Origin: an uncultured Eubacteriales bacterium
Lineage (GTDB): Bacteria; Bacillota; Clostridia; Oscillospirales; Oscillospiraceae
DNA: 64,000 bases
Direction: 5' to 3'
Assembly (NCBI GenBank): GCA_900543625.1
Contig: UQSF01000011.1
Coordinates: forward strand, 15,145 to 79,144
The notes below the pieces were generated by a model, which made no database searches, was not told where the DNA came from, and was given only the letters and a program-made list of their open reading frames with translations. The first letter of the stretch is position 1. Each line of letters starts with the position of its first letter. Below are positions 60,961 through 64,000 of the stretch, piece by piece. The position numbers were made by a program, and so were the translations under genes.

Positions 60961-62559
60961 ATGAATTGCCCTGTTACGAAATTTATTGACTCCAAGATGC
61001 AGAGATTCGACCCCCTCTGGCAGGCTCAGAACGGTGTCGGCGGTCTCCGCAGCCGTTACTATGATAAGACCGGCGTCGCCAAGTACCGCGAGTGGCGCGG
61101 TCTGCACGACACCATGGTCGACTACCGCGCATGGCTCAAAAACGTCATGTCCATGGCTGCCATGGTCGCCTCCGCGCCGATCCCGTGCCTGAAGGGCTTC
61201 TGGGAATACCGCTGGATGGGCTCCTACCTCGGCACGTTCATGTTCATCGACCGTCTGTTTGAGGGCTACCGCGGCCCCGAGCTCGTGATCGCGCACATGA
61301 ATATGCACGCCATCGTGCAGAGCCTGACCAAGAAGATCGCCCTTGTGCTGTCTCACGACCTGCGCATCGGCGGCAAGGACAGCGATAAGATCATCCCTGT
61401 GGACGAGGTCATGCCGCCGCTGTTCCTGACCGGCTTCAAAGACCTGATCCCCATCCCGCTGCAGACGCTGCCGGAGTTCATCATCTGCGATGTTGACCAG
61501 CAGCTCGAGCCGTACTACATCGACGTAGCCGAGTCCTTCGGTCTGCCGGCAGACGTCTGCTCCCGCTGCGCGGCGGAGACCGGCGTTGCCCTCAACGACG
61601 ACTTCCCGCTCTTCGGCAAGGCCATGATCTCCACGAACATGCCCTGCAACGCCTCCGAGGCGACCTCCATGTTCCAGCGCCGCCGCATCGGCCTGCCTGA
61701 CTTCCAGGCGACCATGGCGATGATCCACAACGAGCCGGCTGCCCACCCGTACTCCGCGCAGGTCCTGCGCGACTGCATCGAATTCGTCGAAAAGGAATAC
61801 GGCGTTGAGTATGACTGGAACGCCCTGTTCAAGCGCGCCAAGCACATGAACGAGCAGAACCGTCTCGAGCTCGAGAAGTGGGATTACTTCAAGACTCCCT
61901 ACTGCCCGCTGACCGGCATCAGCGAGACCCTGTACCGTCTGTATGCCTGGGCCTCCGCCAACGGCCAGGAGGACTACTTCACCAAGAACGACCGCAAGGT
62001 CATGAAGATCCTGCGCAAGTGCTACAAGAATAAGTACGTCCCGTACGGCGGCACCACGCGTCACCGTGCGTTCCTGTGGGGACCGTCCGCCGTGTACTAC
62101 ACCGACTTCCCGACCTGGACGCAGAACTGCTGGGGCATCAACATCGTCCTGAACATGGACTCCACCATGGGTCACAACATGATCAGCACGACCGACCCCG
62201 ATCAGGCGCTCATGGATCTGGCGCTGTTCAGCGAAAAGGGCGTTATGCGTCACATGGCCGTCGGCGGCTGGGACAACGTCAACTCCGTCTGGGAGTGGGC
62301 CAAGAACTTCAACTGCGACATGGTCCTCATGAACGACAACATCGCCTGCAAGGGTATGCTCGGCGTGCACGCCATGATGGAGGAGCAGGCGCGCGACCTT
62401 GGCTTCCACTTCATCTTCATCGAGCACGACCTCGAGGACTGCCGCACCGTGCCGCGCCGCGATATGCGTAAGTGCGTCAACGAGTATATGTCCATCGTGC
62501 TCAACGAGCAGCCGCTCGACCCGACGCTGGTCGACTTCGACGACTCCGCGGCGTACTAA
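60961..62559 (+). CDS. 2-hydroxyacyl-CoA dehydratase family protein, large subunit
   Basis: A 532-residue member of the same family. Cysteine-bearing segments CSRCAAETG and STNMPCNASE correspond to the cluster region, and NCDMVLMNDNIACKGM lies near the end. It is longer than the usual alpha subunit of about 430-480 residues. AGGAGGGG precedes ATG 61961-type starts poorly placed: ATG 60952 is very close, ATG 60961 is preferred on spacing. It works with the 393-residue subunit as a heterodimer. Confidence 0.83.
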   Translation: MNCPVTKFIDSKMQRFDPLWQAQNGVGGLRSRYYDKTGVAKYREWRGLHDTMVDYRAWLKNVMSMAAMVASAPIPCLKGFWEYRWMGSYLGTFMFIDRLFEGYRGPELVIAHMNMHAIVQSLTKKIALVLSHDLRIGGKDSDKIIPVDEVMPPLFLTGFKDLIPIPLQTLPEFIICDVDQQLEPYYIDVAESFGLPADVCSRCAAETGVALNDDFPLFGKAMISTNMPCNASEATSMFQRRRIGLPDFQATMAMIHNEPAAHPYSAQVLRDCIEFVEKEYGVEYDWNALFKRAKHMNEQNRLELEKWDYFKTPYCPLTGISETLYRLYAWASANGQEDYFTKNDRKVMKILRKCYKNKYVPYGGTTRHRAFLWGPSAVYYTDFPTWTQNCWGINIVLNMDSTMGHNMISTTDPDQALMDLALFSEKGVMRHMAVGGWDNVNSVWEWAKNFNCDMVLMNDNIACKGMLGVHAMMEEQARDLGFHFIFIEHDLEDCRTVPRRDMRKCVNEYMSIVLNEQPLDPTLVDFDDSAAY

Positions 62560-62577
62560 GAAAGGCAGGTACCGACT

Positions 62578-62757
62578 ATGAATATGAAACTCGCTGCAAA
62601 GATCATGGGCAAGGTCGGCCTTGTCGGCTTTATCGGCTTCGTTGCGACCTTCTCGATCTATATGTTCAACCTCGAGAACAAGCTCATCTACTATGTGCTG
62701 CGTCCGCTCCTGAACAAGCACTATGATTCTCAGGTGCGCGATAAGCGCATCGTCTGA
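62578..62757 (+). CDS. Small single-span membrane protein of the dehydratase operon
   Basis: A 59-residue protein starting MNMKLAAKIMGKVGLVGFIG, with one membrane helix (about residues 12-31) and a basic C-terminus. It starts 18 bases after the dehydratase stop, behind AAAGGCAGG, and shares its codon use. The family was not recognised. It could tether the dehydratase to the membrane, but this is only inferred from position. Confidence 0.6.
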   Translation: MNMKLAAKIMGKVGLVGFIGFVATFSIYMFNLENKLIYYVLRPLLNKHYDSQVRDKRIV

Positions 62758-62783
62758 GCGCCCGCAGAGCAACCACAAATCAG

Positions 62784-62814
62784 CAAACCCCGCTGCTTCG
62801 GCAGCGGGGTTTTG
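62784..62814 (+). terminator. Terminator of the dehydratase operon
   Basis: Stem AACCCCGCTGC/GCAGCGGGGTT followed by TTTG. Confidence 0.85.
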
Positions 62815-62885
62815 TGACGTTACGGAATTTTTTGATTGTCTGACTGCGGCGGCTCGGCCGTAGCTGCCGGTGAAGACAGGGCTTA
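62814..62885. repeat. Direct repeat flanking element copy 5, left
   Basis: It begins GTGACGTTACGGAATTTTTT and ends GACAGGGCTTA. A diverged copy lies at 63083-63155. The pair brackets repeat element 5. Confidence 0.7.
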
Positions 62886-63082
62886 GGCACACGCTCCACA
62901 GAGGACCGTTTCGCTGGGGCCTCTGTGGAAGAGATCGCAGCTCGCTGCAGCGCACGCATTGTACACCAAAGGCGCCCAATGCGCACGTTTGCGAGCCGAG
63001 CGGTATTTTCTCCGCCGTGCATGTCGCCGGAGAAAATGATTGGGTTCTTTTGCGTCCGCGGACGCAAACTCTGCGAGGCTTC
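62886..63082 (-). repeat. Four-hairpin intergenic repeat element, copy 5 (reverse)
   Basis: Read on the minus strand: hairpin 1 TTTGCGTCC/GGACGCAAA, hairpin 2 ATTTTCTCCG/CGGAGAAAAT (63005-63037) with a slightly changed loop GCGACATGCACGG, hairpin 3 GCATTG/CAATGC, and hairpin 4 TCCACAGAGG/CCTCTGTGGA. It is the most diverged copy but keeps the order and pairing. Confidence 0.8.
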
Positions 63083-63155
63083 GTGACGTTACGGAGTTTT
63101 TCGGTCGTCCGGCTGCGGAGGCTCGACCGCGGGTACGGGTGGAGACGAGGCTTTA
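63083..63155. repeat. Direct repeat flanking element copy 5, right
   Basis: Begins GTGACGTTACGGAGTTTTTC and ends GACGAGGCTTTA; partner of 62814-62885. Confidence 0.7.
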
Positions 63156-63181
63156 TGACGTCACAAATACCGCGGAGCGCG

Positions 63182-63211
63182 AAAAAGCCCGCGCGCATTG
63201 CACGCGGGCTG
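63182..63211 (-). terminator. Terminator of rpmE
   Basis: Stem AGCCCGCG.GC/GC.CGCGGGCT (GCGCGC on one side) followed on the minus strand by five T residues. Confidence 0.8.
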
Positions 63212-63236
63212 ATTTCGCAAGAACGCAGATCCGATC

Positions 63237-63437
63237 TTACTTGATGCCGTACTTCTTGTTGAACTTATCCACACGGCCGCTGGTGTCAACGAGCTTCTGC
63301 TTGCCGGTGTAGAAGGGGTGGCACTTGGAGCAGATCTCGATGGAGATGTTCTGCTTCGTGGAGCGGGTCTCGTACACGGCGCCGCAAGCGCAGCGGATCG
63401 TGGTCGGCTGGTAATTCGGATGGATACCGTCTTTCAT
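63237..63437 (-). CDS. rpmE: 50S ribosomal protein L31
   Basis: A 66-residue protein starting MKDGIHPNYQPTTIRCACG. Cysteines in CACG and CSKC form the zinc-binding (C+) version. ATG 63437 lies 8 bases after GAGG; ATG 63443 is too close to the site. Confidence 0.95.
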   Translation of the reverse strand: MKDGIHPNYQPTTIRCACGAVYETRSTKQNISIEICSKCHPFYTGKQKLVDTSGRVDKFNKKYGIK

Positions 63438-63549
63438 AGTCATTCACCTCATAATAAGCTGTCTTGAGCACGGGCTGGTCCATGGTTACAAGACGCAACC
63501 TGAATTCTACCATGCCGATGACAGAAAAGCAAGCGTTTTTGTAATTTTT

Positions 63550-64000
63550 TTATGCATCCGTCTCCGGAACGTCGGTGCTGCAGCCGCAGTGCAGGAAATA
63601 CAGCGTCCTCCGGCAGACGGGGCGGCCGGTGATGCGCGCCATTGCCCCGGCATAAGCGCGCAGCTGCGCGGCATAGTACGCCGTGCGCTCCGGCACGGCA
63701 TCGGGGCGGATGCGGTCGGTCTTGTAGTCCACGATGACGAGGCCGTCCTTTGTTTCGAACCACGCGTCCACCACGCCCTGCAGCAGCACCTGCTCCTCAC
63801 CCGCGCCGGGGAAGAACGTCTCCGCCGGGCACAGGAGCGAGAAGCGAAACTCCCGCCGCAGCGTGCCTGCGGCCTCTGCCGCCGCAAGCGCCGCGCCGAG
63901 CGGTGTGCGCATCAGCTGCAGGAGCGAGGCCGTGTCCACGGCCTGCGCCTCGCGCGCCGTGAGCAGACCGCGCGTAGCGAGGGCCTGCACCTGCGCGGCG
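63550..64000 (-). CDS. addA: Helicase-exonuclease AddAB subunit AddA (C-terminal fragment)
   Basis: About 150 residues, open to the right edge. The nuclease motif of AddA/RecB type is seen as LLQGVVDAWFETKDGLVIVD followed by YKTDR: a PD-(D/E)xK site with Asp and Lys. The C-terminal LRAYAGAMARITGRPV is also typical. The helicase part lies beyond the window. AddAB processes double-strand breaks for recombination. Confidence 0.85.
   Translation of the reverse strand, partial: AAQVQALATRGLLTAREAQAVDTASLLQLMRTPLGAALAAAEAAGTLRREFRFSLLCPAETFFPGAGEEQVLLQGVVDAWFETKDGLVIVDYKTDRIRPDAVPERTAYYAAQLRAYAGAMARITGRPVCRRTLYFLHCGCSTDVPETDA

Noticed and set aside
1..64000. CRISPR array, rRNA genes, insertion-sequence transposases or prophage genes
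   Set aside because: No regularly spaced repeats, rRNA sequence, transposase or phage structural proteins were seen.

Overview
The window looks like chromosomal DNA of a GC-rich Clostridia species, most likely an Oscillospiraceae relative (Oscillibacter, Dysosmobacter, Lawsonibacter type). This rests on Firmicutes-type gene content (YmdB, an orphan ParB/Noc-like protein, VanZ, ECF FolT), strict-anaerobe enzymes (2-hydroxyacyl-CoA dehydratase, Etf-linked dehydrogenase, anaerobic GlpA-like oxidoreductase), strong Shine-Dalgarno sites and sigma-A promoters with 17-bp spacers. The genus is inferred, not proven.

Layout. 1-5420: end of a nucleoside-type ABC transporter; a lysine riboswitch controlling an NhaC-family transporter; then rpmG-secE-nusG-rplK-rplA. 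5.7-11.3 kb: small accessory genes (flavodoxin-like protein, EamA transporters, GNAT, HAD phosphatase, MATE pump) up to tRNA-Arg(CCT). 11.6-14.9 kb: an AT-rich island with two orphan Rhs tip cassettes and immunity-like genes. 14.9-18.2 kb: etfA, etfB and a GlcD-type dehydrogenase. 18.2-24.0 kb: a sigma-factor/MFS chimera, a MarR-MATE pair and a secreted S15 peptidase with SLH domains. 24.3-27.3 kb: copper module (csoR, copA fused to a CopZ-like domain). 27.4-37.4 kb: polysaccharide deacetylase, tRNA-Arg(ACG), ymdB, a YhaO/YhaN-like pair, AzgA-type purine permease, VanZ, DUF378, ParB and a flavodoxin. 37.5-47.9 kb: a complete arginine operon (argC-J-B-D-F-carA-carB) whose carB is fused in frame to a dapF-like domain. 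48.0-51.6 kb: Na/Pi cotransporter, a cyclodeaminase-like protein and folT under a THF riboswitch. 52-59.5 kb: a five-gene operon (GlpA-like, FAD oxidoreductase, DUF1667, FGGY kinase, AGPS-like enzyme) with a divergent TetR regulator. 59.5-62.8 kb: a 2-hydroxyacyl-CoA dehydratase operon with an attenuator-like leader. 63.2-64.0 kb: rpmE and the 3' end of addA.

The most striking unexplained structure is a family of about 190-bp intergenic elements, five copies, each folding into the same four-hairpin layout with compensatory base changes. Three copies sit between two copies of the same local terminator hairpin. Other points worth checking are the CarB-DapF fusion that lacks one catalytic cysteine, the orphan Rhs array, and the undescribed FGGY/AGPS/GlpA-like operon with a perfect 20-bp palindrome at its promoter.
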